This document shows, one piece after another, positions 52,939 to 60,902 of a stretch of DNA of 64,000 nt. Position 1 is the stretch's first letter; the number at the start of each line of letters is the position of its first letter. The translations under genes were made by a program, and so were the position numbers. The stretch comes from [Flexibacter] sp. ATCC 35208 (GTDB lineage Bacteria; Bacteroidota; Bacteroidia; Chitinophagales; Chitinophagaceae). Below the pieces are notes generated by a model. It saw only the letters and a list, made by a program, of their open reading frames with translations, had not been told where the DNA came from and did not search any database. The DNA lies in NCBI RefSeq assembly GCF_001975825.1, contig NZ_MTKN01000024.1:1-64000 (forward strand), written 5' to 3'.

Positions 52939-55164
52939 TTAGATGAATTTTATAGAACCAGGCTGCAATACGACTGTTTTAAAAGTAGCATGGATCAATA
53001 CGGTGATGCCATATGGGCTAATCCCTCTTATCTCACCTATGTAACCTTTATTCAATTGCGCATTTGGATCCTGCTTATTCCCCACTACCACTACATTGTG
53101 CCCCATCACATTCGATGGACTTTTCGGTGGCGCCAGATCAATGGAGTGTTTTTCTGTCAGCGTCGCTACCAGGTTACTATTCCTAAGTGATCGGGGGTAG
53201 GCCTCTGCCACTGTATGCAGAAATTGATCCAACGCATACTTTTTCTTTTTCTGATTCGCCTTTTCCGTTCCCTTATCCTGTACAAAATCCCATAACGCAT
53301 GCGTATTATCAAAACCATCCGTGACATACTCACTGATATTTGTAGCCTCCCTCCTCACCAACGATGGAGGGAAGTAATTGAGTCCGCTTGTATCAAACAT
53401 CCCTAACAGGTGATCTGTGATAATTTTTGTTTTATTACCCAGTTCGTCTGTACTGAAAACCGCATCTCCATCCGTCTCGTACCTTTTCAGGAACTGCCGG
53501 TGCTGTCCTTCCCTGCGACCTCCCGGCACACCTCCTTTAGCAATAGTGGCAAGAGGGGTCACATTCAGCAAATTGAGATAAGTGGCAATGAAGTTTTCCA
53601 GGAAAGCAGTTTTTACGCCTACATTCTGCTTAAAATTCTCTCCCACCTTTCCTACAAATTTCCTGGCCTCATTAAAGGCCGCTACCAGGAAGATCTGGTG
53701 CTTTTCATCTATCACTCCGGCAAATTCCAGCTGTGGGCTTTTCATCGCCTCCTGTGTCATTAATGACAGTTGGAGGATGGCACTTGAAAGCGGCAGCCCT
53801 GTAAGGGTATTAATGACAGCATCCTGGTGAACGGCCCAGGCAGTAGTATGAGCGCCCATCGTACCGCTAAAAGGACTTTTGGTGCGACCGGTGGTAATAA
53901 TATCGCCAATATTATCCAGGTCGTTCAATAATACTGTCACCTGGAAACCTGATCCGCCACCTGCAATATCTGAATCACCATAAGCAGATCCACGTACCTC
54001 TGATTCATTCAGTTGATGCGATCCACTGAGCTTAGACTTTACTTTATCCCTGTCATCCTCATCTTTAAAATTATAGCTCCCCGCAATATTGATAAATGTC
54101 TCTTCGCCATTCACCAGTTTCACGATATGGGCTACATTCAACGTGGGTATCTTGAGTGTTACATCGTTAGTGAGTAATGCCATATCATTCATTTTACAGA
54201 AATCGTATGCAAAAGGATAAGCGACCCTGATGGTACGCAGGAAATTCTGTAGTGTCAAGGCCCATATTTCTTCTTTTACTTCCTTCCTTTGTGTGTTTTC
54301 GTGACCTTGTGCAAATACCTCCGGCGTTTCTTCTGCGAACATTGTCCAGAGTGTAGCCCGGATGTGCTTTTTATACAATGCCAGCTCCCCCTCTTTTAAG
54401 TCTCCTTTTAATAGCTTTCGCAATTCGGTATCCATGCCGGTAAAGTCTGTAGTATTCAGGTCTTTTTCATCCAGCGGGGTATAGGTTTCCAGAAGGCCGG
54501 TATTAGAAGGCGTTCCCTCCTCTTTCTGAAATTTCTGCGAAGCAGCGAATTCGAAATAGTTAATTTCTCCCCTTGCTACGCCTTCTCCATGGCCGGAAGG
54601 GTCTCCACCGGCTACTGTAGAGGTTGGGAGGAGGTTGATGTAGGTCAGGTACGCGTTGATGGCAATGCGTAACACCTGTAGCACGTTATGATAATTTTGC
54701 GCAGTGATTTTTGCTGATACACTCACGAGATTATCGCGGGATACTTTTAGCTGATAGGTCGCAAAGTCGAGTTTTGCCCATTGCTCTTTGCCGATATAGC
54801 CATCCAGCTTGCGCAAGGGGGAGTCCAGGTCCTCATTGATGGTACCTAAAAACCAGTCGATCCCAACACTCATAGTAGTGCCTACCAGGTGCCTTCTGAT
54901 GGCGTCGATATGTGCTACCCAGGCAGTAGAATGGGCACCCATTGTATTGCTGAATGGGGAGAGAGTGCGGCCGCCAATGATTACATCGTATATGTCGTAG
55001 TTATCGGTATTCCATTCTCCTACAATTTTTGTCAATGCTTGTCGCTGTATGACAGCAGTTTTCTGAACTACCGCTGGCTGAGAAATACCGGTAAAGGAGG
55101 AACGGTTTGCAGCAGCGCGGCTGGAAGGCTGAATGACAGAAATGTTTTTATTGTGCTGAAGCAT
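52939..55164 (-). CDS. Duplicated-domain protein, family not recognised
   Basis: The ATG at 55162-55164 (MLQHNKNISVIQPSS) gives 741 residues; an earlier ATG at 55242 adds 26 that look non-coding. Two modules of about 270-290 residues repeat. Module 1 begins near residue 64 with GRTLSPFSNTMGAHSTAW, module 2 near 426 with GRTKSPFSGTMGAHTTAW, each followed by an H-DA-L-G pattern. Both later share YL-LN or NLLP with (V/I)A-GG-P-G-REG and a VAYP or EAYP helix. The N-terminus (PAVVQKTAVIQRQ) resembles leaders of exported effector proteins. No signal peptide. Function unknown. Confidence 0.85.
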   Translation of the reverse strand: MLQHNKNISVIQPSSRAAANRSSFTGISQPAVVQKTAVIQRQALTKIVGEWNTDNYDIYDVIIGGRTLSPFSNTMGAHSTAWVAHIDAIRRHLVGTTMSVGIDWFLGTINEDLDSPLRKLDGYIGKEQWAKLDFATYQLKVSRDNLVSVSAKITAQNYHNVLQVLRIAINAYLTYINLLPTSTVAGGDPSGHGEGVARGEINYFEFAASQKFQKEEGTPSNTGLLETYTPLDEKDLNTTDFTGMDTELRKLLKGDLKEGELALYKKHIRATLWTMFAEETPEVFAQGHENTQRKEVKEEIWALTLQNFLRTIRVAYPFAYDFCKMNDMALLTNDVTLKIPTLNVAHIVKLVNGEETFINIAGSYNFKDEDDRDKVKSKLSGSHQLNESEVRGSAYGDSDIAGGGSGFQVTVLLNDLDNIGDIITTGRTKSPFSGTMGAHTTAWAVHQDAVINTLTGLPLSSAILQLSLMTQEAMKSPQLEFAGVIDEKHQIFLVAAFNEARKFVGKVGENFKQNVGVKTAFLENFIATYLNLLNVTPLATIAKGGVPGGRREGQHRQFLKRYETDGDAVFSTDELGNKTKIITDHLLGMFDTSGLNYFPPSLVRREATNISEYVTDGFDNTHALWDFVQDKGTEKANQKKKKYALDQFLHTVAEAYPRSLRNSNLVATLTEKHSIDLAPPKSPSNVMGHNVVVVGNKQDPNAQLNKGYIGEIRGISPYGITVLIHATFKTVVLQPGSIKFI

Positions 55165-55248
55165 AATATTGAGGGAATTGAAATAGGGTGGCGGAATTAT
55201 ATAGTAATATACAAATTTTCGGGGGTTTGGACAATTCCACACATCAAA

Positions 55249-55734
55249 TTACCTCGTACATCCACTCATGTTCATCCTGATCTTATCTTTCATTTCTTCT
55301 TCTAATTTCCTCAAATACCTCTCAGGGTCAAGGCTTTCTGAAAATTCCATTCTATTACTTTTTGTAATCAGGATCCTGATCCGATAAGACTGTCGATTAA
55401 TTTTCAGTTCGTAATACCTACTTTCAGAAGACATTTGAAATGGATAATATCCCAACCGGAATTTCAAAAACTCATCTACCTCATATTTGACTTCCAGTTC
55501 TCTTCTCTTTATTATTATGCTGTTATTTTCCTGAGACAACCAGATCTCGTAATCATTAAAAGATACCGAATATGCGATCCAAATTGTTAAAGAAAAAACG
55601 ATGACATCCACAAGGATGGATGTTACACTAAAGTTCCTGGAACAAATATTTGCCAGTACAAATAATAATGGCCAGCAATATAAAATAAAGGTAATGTACC
55701 TTGCTTCCTTTGTACCGTTGGTAATCGGGATCAT
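55249..55734 (-). CDS. Hypothetical membrane protein
   Basis: This 161-residue protein has two membrane helices near the N-terminus (about 13-29 and 37-58) followed by a soluble domain of about 95 residues with beta-strand pattern (NSIIIKRRELEVKYEVDEFL, SYRIRILITKSNRMEF), like the PH-type domain of DUF-type membrane proteins. No family recognised. It lies 84 bp upstream of the duplicated-domain gene on the same strand. Confidence 0.75.
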   Translation of the reverse strand: MIPITNGTKEARYITFILYCWPLLFVLANICSRNFSVTSILVDVIVFSLTIWIAYSVSFNDYEIWLSQENNSIIIKRRELEVKYEVDEFLKFRLGYYPFQMSSESRYYELKINRQSYRIRILITKSNRMEFSESLDPERYLRKLEEEMKDKIRMNMSGCTR

Positions 55735-55858
55735 ATCTATGCTTCTAATGATGTAAATGTAGCTTGCAGAAATTGCCAGGGCCGGCTCTCTTTTTTATCC
55801 GTTAGCACAAGTTCCATTTTTGCTTCGGTAAGGGAATCATCCTATTCAAATGTAATTT

Positions 55859-56305
55859 CTATCGGGCTACAATCAGCAATAATGGATTATCCATTCTATT
55901 ACAACCTATTTGAAATTTGTCAGGGTCTAATATAATATATTCAACCCCCGCCGATTGCTGGACTTGCAGTAACTTCAGCTCCTCCGCTTTAAAATAAGGT
56001 ACCCCATTGATAACAATGATATCAAACTCCTTCCCTGTCGCTACCCGAATCTCATTCACCAGCTCTTCCCCCGTCTTAAATTTCGCATTTACAGATGTTG
56101 GATAAATACTGATCCTCCTCCTCACATAATTCTTTTTCACCCGTGTGATACTGTCCTTATTTAAAATGATATTTTTAAACGCTACAGGGTGTCCATTGTA
56201 TACTACCTGGTATCCCCTCTTCTCACTTTTAAAAACAGCCTTCTCAGAATACCTGATCGTCGTACAACTGGCGAGTCCCGTTAAAACAAACAAATACCGC
56301 CACAT
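55859..56305 (-). CDS. Hypothetical lipoprotein
   Basis: This 148-residue lipoprotein has a signal MWRYLFVLTGLASC (lipid Cys 14). The C-terminal half (EFDIIVINGVPYFKAEELKL) recalls the plug-like segments of TonB-dependent receptors in the order I-V-ING-P, but the protein is too short to be one. Unknown function. Nothing recognisable lies in the 176-base spacer to the ATPase. Confidence 0.7.
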   Translation of the reverse strand: MWRYLFVLTGLASCTTIRYSEKAVFKSEKRGYQVVYNGHPVAFKNIILNKDSITRVKKNYVRRRISIYPTSVNAKFKTGEELVNEIRVATGKEFDIIVINGVPYFKAEELKLLQVQQSAGVEYIILDPDKFQIGCNRMDNPLLLIVAR

Positions 56306-56481
56306 GTTATTGATTTTTATTGAATAGCATTATAGGAATACTAATTGTCGTTCGCACAGTTTGAAATAATATACAGACCAAAGATACTGCTAATATCACC
56401 ACAGCCGGAAAAATAAAGAACCATCCCCCCTATCATTGTTGTAAAAACAGATAGTAATAACAAGGTATAGGTAACCATCCG

Positions 56482-58389
56482 TTATTTTTCTTTATAAACC
56501 AACAACCGCAACGCATTCAACACCACTACCAAAGTAGAACCTTCATGACCAATCACCGCTGGTCCCATACTCGCAATACCCAATAAAGTTAAGGGTATTA
56601 GCACCGCCACCATACCCAAACTGATCACCAGATTTTGTTTGATAATACGATTCGCCTGCTGACTTAACGCTATCGCAAACGGCAGGTGCATCAACTGATC
56701 GCCCATCAACGCGATATCCGCCGTTTCCAGCGCTACATCAGAACCGGCAGCACCCATAGCGATACCTACCGTACTATTAGCCATGGCAGGTGCATCGTTG
56801 ACACCATCACCCACCATAGCCACTTTATGTTCCGTAGCCTTTAGTTTATTAATCGCTTCGACTTTTTGTTCAGGCAACAAGTTCCCCCATGCATCTGTAA
56901 GACCCGTCGCTTTTGCAATCGCATCTGCTACTAACTGGTTATCGCCGGATAGCATGACCATCTTTTTAATCCCCGCTGCTTTGAGTGCATCCAGTGCCTG
57001 TTTAGCCTCGGGACGAGGGGTATCCATAACGGTGATCATGCCCGCATACTGGTTGTCTTTTAACACTAGCATAGCCGTATGCCCGGCGGTGGATTTTTCA
57101 TCCAACAGCGCAAGCACCTCCTCCGAAACACTGGTGACCAACGCCTTATTACCAATAACAATGTCATGCCCCTGCCATTGTGCTTTAATACCTTTACCGG
57201 TAACAGATGAAAGGTTCTCTGCAGGCTTGACATTCTTTAGTTGCGCATCGGCAACAATGGCTTTTGCCAATGGATGATCGCTGAGTGATTCCACAGCTAC
57301 CACCATTTCCAGTAGCTCCTCTTTAGTGATACCAGCCGCAGGAATAATGCCGGTAAGTGTTGGCTTGCCTGCCGTGAGGGTGCCTGTCTTATCAAAAGCA
57401 ATGGCTTTGAGTGTACCGAGGTCTTCCAGTGGACGACCACCTTTGATAAGGATACCCGCACGTGCAGCACGGGCTACCCCACTCAACACAGCACTGGGCG
57501 TAGCAATGGCCAATGCACATGGACTGGCCGCCACCACCACACCCATAGCGCGATAAAAGCTGGCACTGAATGGTTCGTCAATCACCAGAAATGCGAGACA
57601 TAGCAACCCTACAAAGATGATGACAGCAGGTACGTAAAACTTCTGCAACCTGTCAGTAAAACGCTGTGTAGGCGACTGCTGTGACTGCGCTTCATTCACG
57701 AGTTGAATCAGTTTTGATAAGGTAGAGTCTTTGGATGGTTTGGTCACTTTTACTTCCAATACACCACTGCCATTCAAAGTACCCGCATATACATTGTGGT
57801 CAACCTGTTTATCAACCGGCATACTTTCGCCGGTAACAGCCGCCTGGTTAACTGCACTGTTACCTTTTATGATAATGCCATCGGCTGGAATCGTGGCATC
57901 AGGTTTTACTACGACAATATCGTTTATTTGTAAGGTTTCGATTTTCACTTCCTGCAGGTCATTGCCCTTTTTCAGCCAAGCAGTTTTAGGTGCTAGCTTT
58001 GCCAATGCACTGATAGCGTTTTTTGCTTTTTTCATGGCATAGTGCTCTAATGAATGGCCCAGGCTAAACAGGAAAAGTAATAGCGCGCCTTCGGCCCAGT
58101 CTCCCAGGACAGCGGCACCAGCGGCAGCGACGATCATGAGAGAGTCGATGTCGAAAGAACCTGCTCTAATGTTTTCGATGGCTTCTTTGACAGTAAAAAA
58201 GCCACCTGCGATATATGCCAGTATATATAACGATAAAGGAAGTACGGGAGGAATACCTTTGACAAAAGATAAACCAAAGCCAATCGCCAGTGCTGTGCCA
58301 CAGGTAAGGCTGCAGATGATCTCTATGTATTTCATCCAACCATGTCCGTGATCATGATCATGTTCGTGATGGTGTTCATGCTCGTTCAT
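56482..58389 (-). CDS. Heavy-metal P1B-type ATPase, P1B-4-like (Co/Fe/Zn efflux)
   Basis: This 635-residue inner-membrane pump exports a transition metal using ATP. The start at 58389 gives a His-rich N-terminus (HEHHHEHDHDHGHG, residues 4-17). Motifs: TGES (186-189), phosphorylation site DKTGT (Asp333), HP (372-373), GDGVND (527-532). The membrane metal motif is SPC (289-291) rather than CPC, and HEGST lies at 615-619; this SPC plus HEGGT-like pair marks the P1B-4 group, linked to Co, Fe or Zn. It has no N-terminal heavy-metal-associated domain; the His tract may take its place. Confidence 0.93.
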   Translation of the reverse strand: MNEHEHHHEHDHDHGHGWMKYIEIICSLTCGTALAIGFGLSFVKGIPPVLPLSLYILAYIAGGFFTVKEAIENIRAGSFDIDSLMIVAAAGAAVLGDWAEGALLLFLFSLGHSLEHYAMKKAKNAISALAKLAPKTAWLKKGNDLQEVKIETLQINDIVVVKPDATIPADGIIIKGNSAVNQAAVTGESMPVDKQVDHNVYAGTLNGSGVLEVKVTKPSKDSTLSKLIQLVNEAQSQQSPTQRFTDRLQKFYVPAVIIFVGLLCLAFLVIDEPFSASFYRAMGVVVAASPCALAIATPSAVLSGVARAARAGILIKGGRPLEDLGTLKAIAFDKTGTLTAGKPTLTGIIPAAGITKEELLEMVVAVESLSDHPLAKAIVADAQLKNVKPAENLSSVTGKGIKAQWQGHDIVIGNKALVTSVSEEVLALLDEKSTAGHTAMLVLKDNQYAGMITVMDTPRPEAKQALDALKAAGIKKMVMLSGDNQLVADAIAKATGLTDAWGNLLPEQKVEAINKLKATEHKVAMVGDGVNDAPAMANSTVGIAMGAAGSDVALETADIALMGDQLMHLPFAIALSQQANRIIKQNLVISLGMVAVLIPLTLLGIASMGPAVIGHEGSTLVVVLNALRLLVYKEK

Positions 58390-58454
58390 GTGTTTGAAGA
58401 TACGAAACCAATGGGAAATTACAGCTGCATTCGACAGCAATTCTACTTCACCTC

Positions 58455-59222
58455 CTATCCTGCTATCAATACCTTCCCACACCCTATATGCTTCACACTT
58501 TCCACCAGGGCATCACTCACCACCATACCCATCTCCACTCCTACAGCTACAACCATACACTGATACTCGCTGAATTTATTATTACTTAATTGCAAAGTAA
58601 CCGTCTGTGCCTCCACGGCCTGCTGAGAGGAATACCACTCAGTATTATAAGAAACCGGCGGCTCTTGAGAACGATAATTTCCGGCTACCCCCAAACTGAT
58701 GATAAACCGAAACAAGGGGCGCTGCCAGGGAAGTACCAGGTTCACATCAGGCTGTAATGCAGGAAACCGAATCTCCGCAGTAGCAGTATCATGATCTAAA
58801 GTGGCGGATACCGGGTTCCGCACCACGCTATCAAACAAATGATTTTTATTCAGGTTGACCCCACTCATCAGGTACCCAAATTCTGAAAAAAACACCATTC
58901 GTTCACCCCGCTTATTCTTCTTATCCTGCTTGAGCATATGCCTGCACAAAGATGTAAACTGGGAGGCCAAATTTATATCAGCCAAATGGCTGACAGGTCT
59001 GATGGCCATCCGGACAGCCTTCGCAGCTGCAGAACTGGTTCCAAATTCATGATTGTTTTGCCGTACCAACTCACAGGAAGGTAGTTTTTCAATTTGTTTC
59101 CTGGTAGGACCTCCATTCGTTCGGAGAATATATCCCTCGGATTCATCCCTGTTCTTAGGCAGGTAAGCATTCATTCCTTCCAGTTTCCCTTCAAATTTGA
59201 ATATTGATTTAATAATAGCCAT
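58455..59222 (-). CDS. Conserved Bacteroidota protein, DUF6266-like
   Basis: This protein of about 255 residues starts best at 59222 (MAIIKSIFKFEGKLEGMNAY), with an in-frame upstream ATG 8 codons earlier. The GKLEG-NAY start, the TSSAAAKAVRMA stretch and the beta-rich second half are typical of the DUF6266 group. No signal peptide. Function unknown, and family call by resemblance only. Confidence 0.65.
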   Translation of the reverse strand: MAIIKSIFKFEGKLEGMNAYLPKNRDESEGYILRTNGGPTRKQIEKLPSCELVRQNNHEFGTSSAAAKAVRMAIRPVSHLADINLASQFTSLCRHMLKQDKKNKRGERMVFFSEFGYLMSGVNLNKNHLFDSVVRNPVSATLDHDTATAEIRFPALQPDVNLVLPWQRPLFRFIISLGVAGNYRSQEPPVSYNTEWYSSQQAVEAQTVTLQLSNNKFSEYQCMVVAVGVEMGMVVSDALVESVKHIGCGKVLIAG

Positions 59223-59332
59223 AAGATATGGTTCTGCTGTTAACAATTAATGGTAACCGATAACCCTATAATGTACCTATGCCGTAAGTAACAGGTATAT
59301 AACCCGTAGATATCCCGTATCTATATAGATGC

Positions 59333-59385
59333 GGCTTATGGGCGGGATAAGAGCGGGTTATAGGCGGATTATAGGCGGGTTATCT
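59333..59385. repeat. Short direct repeats upstream of the DUF6266-like gene
   Basis: Four adjacent units of the type TTAT(A/G)GGCGG(G/A) or TAAGAGCGGG at about 59335-59385, spacing 10-12 bp. They lie in the spacer between the divergent DUF6266-like and tetR genes (59223-59492) and may bind a regulator or be a simple repeat tract. Confidence 0.6.
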
Positions 59386-59449
59386 CTATTTTCATAAAGG
59401 TATTAATATTAACTGTACATGAGTTCGCAGTAAAATAAATTTGGAGAAT

Positions 59450-59465
59450 TATACCAATCGGTATA
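59450..59465. promoter_or_regulatory. TetR operator 1, upstream of tetR
   Basis: TATACCAATCGGTATA differs from the palindrome at 60097-60112 at one position and lies 27 bp before the tetR start. Its right half overlaps TATATTT, a possible -7 box. Confidence 0.75.
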
Positions 59466-59492
59466 TTTTTACACCGTCTTAATCGTTTTGAT

Positions 59493-60077
59493 ATGAGCAA
59501 AGCAGAAAAAACCAGGCAGTATATAGTGGAGAAAACCGCTCCTATCTTCAATACCAAGGGTTTTGCCGGCACCTCTCTCACTGATATGACCGAGGCAACC
59601 GGACTGACCAAAGGCTCCATCTATGGCAACTTTGCCAACAAAGATGAAGTGGCCCTCGCCTGCTTTGACTTCAATTTCAAAAAAGTAGTCGGCATCATCA
59701 ACAGCGCCATCGAAAAGGAAAAGACCTACAGGGGCAAACTCCTGGTCTATACCAGGATCTATGACAATTTTCTGCACTCACCTTTCCCTACCGGCGGTTG
59801 CCCCGTGCTGAATACCGCCGTGGAATCGGATGATACTCACCCGGAACTGAGGGCGAAATCTGCCGCTGCCATCGGAAACTGGAAAGACAAACTCGCTGAT
59901 ATTCTCAATAAAGGCATTGAAGTGGGAGAATTCAAGCCAGGAATGAATATAGAGCAAACCGCACTCACACTCATCGCCACCATCGAAGGAGCTATCATGA
60001 TCACCAAAGCAACTGGTAAACTCAATTACCGCTCTGCTATCATGAACGCCATCGAAAACATGATCAACGCATTCTAA
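59493..60077 (+). CDS. TetR-family transcriptional repressor
   Basis: This 194-residue repressor has the N-terminal HTH (FNTKGFAGTSLTDMTEATGL, about 19-38, then TKGSIYGNFANKDEV) and a helical ligand domain with the FPTGGCPVLNTAVE segment found in the YxaF/LmrA-type group. It probably represses itself, the SDR gene and the MFS gene through the three matching palindromes upstream of those genes. Its ligand is likely a toxic compound exported by the pump. Confidence 0.94.
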   Translation: MSKAEKTRQYIVEKTAPIFNTKGFAGTSLTDMTEATGLTKGSIYGNFANKDEVALACFDFNFKKVVGIINSAIEKEKTYRGKLLVYTRIYDNFLHSPFPTGGCPVLNTAVESDDTHPELRAKSAAAIGNWKDKLADILNKGIEVGEFKPGMNIEQTALTLIATIEGAIMITKATGKLNYRSAIMNAIENMINAF

Positions 60078-60094
60078 ATATTTTTTTGCACAAT

Positions 60095-60114
60095 AATATA
60101 CCGATCGGTATATT
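60095..60114. promoter_or_regulatory. TetR operator 2, upstream of the SDR gene
   Basis: A 20-base perfect palindrome (AATATACC, GATC, GGTATATT read through) 14 bp before the SDR start. This is the best copy of the operator. Confidence 0.85.
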
Positions 60115-60128
60115 TAAAAACAAACAAG

Positions 60129-60872
60129 ATGAACACAAGTAACAATACCGTACTTATCACCGGCGGAAGTGCCGGTATCGGTTTCGAAATCGCACAGCAA
60201 TTAAGCGCACAGGGCAACCAGGTTATCATCACAGGTCGTAATCCTGAAAGATTGAAAACAGCGGCCGCGCAATTAAAAAATACCACCGCGATTGTATCTG
60301 ATGTCACCAGCGAAGACGATATCAACCAGCTCGTCGCTCAACTCAATGAACAATTCCCTGCTTTAAATATTGTGATCAATAACGCAGGGGCCGCGTCCTC
60401 TCCTTACAGATTTCTCCCAGGGGCAAATGCATATGAAAAGGCCAGTGCCGAAATGCAAACCAATTACCTCTCCGTACTTCGCCTGAATGAAAAGTTGCTG
60501 CCTTTATTAAGTAAACAACCCTATGCTGCCATCGTGAATGTATCCAGTATTGTATCTTTTGCGCCAAGTATCAATATTCCTGGTTATAGTGTCAGCAAGG
60601 CTGCTTTGCATGCTTATAGCAGGGTATTACGCCTTACTTTGAAAGATACCCCTGTACGTGTTTTCGAACTCATGCCCCCATTAGTCAATACAGAATTTTC
60701 TAAAGAAATAGGCGGGGAAAAAGGTATTCCACCTGCACAAGTCGCTGCCGGATTGATAGAAGGTCTTCAAAATGATTTATATGAAATACATGTAGGCGAT
60801 ACTGCCGGCATATACCAACTCTACCTCTCCTCTCCTGAAAATGCACTGCAGGCACTCAACGCCGGCATTTAA
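60129..60872 (+). CDS. Short-chain dehydrogenase/reductase
   Basis: This 247-residue NAD(P)-dependent oxidoreductase has the cofactor motif TGGSAGIGFEIA (about 11-22), NNAGAA (about 83-88), the catalytic Ser in NVSSIVSF and the Tyr-x-x-x-Lys pair in YSVSKAAL (about 154-161). It resembles the DltE-like branch. As part of the TetR-controlled run with an efflux pump it may modify the toxic compound. Confidence 0.93.
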   Translation: MNTSNNTVLITGGSAGIGFEIAQQLSAQGNQVIITGRNPERLKTAAAQLKNTTAIVSDVTSEDDINQLVAQLNEQFPALNIVINNAGAASSPYRFLPGANAYEKASAEMQTNYLSVLRLNEKLLPLLSKQPYAAIVNVSSIVSFAPSINIPGYSVSKAALHAYSRVLRLTLKDTPVRVFELMPPLVNTEFSKEIGGEKGIPPAQVAAGLIEGLQNDLYEIHVGDTAGIYQLYLSSPENALQALNAGI

Positions 60873-60886
60873 TTCTTTGCCTTAAT

Positions 60887-60902
60887 ATATACCGATCGGT
60901 AT
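60887..60902. promoter_or_regulatory. TetR operator 3, overlapping the MFS start codon
   Basis: ATACCGATCGGTAT (60889-60902) is a perfect 14-base palindrome whose last two bases are the first two of the MFS start codon. A bound repressor here would also block translation initiation region transcription. Confidence 0.8.
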
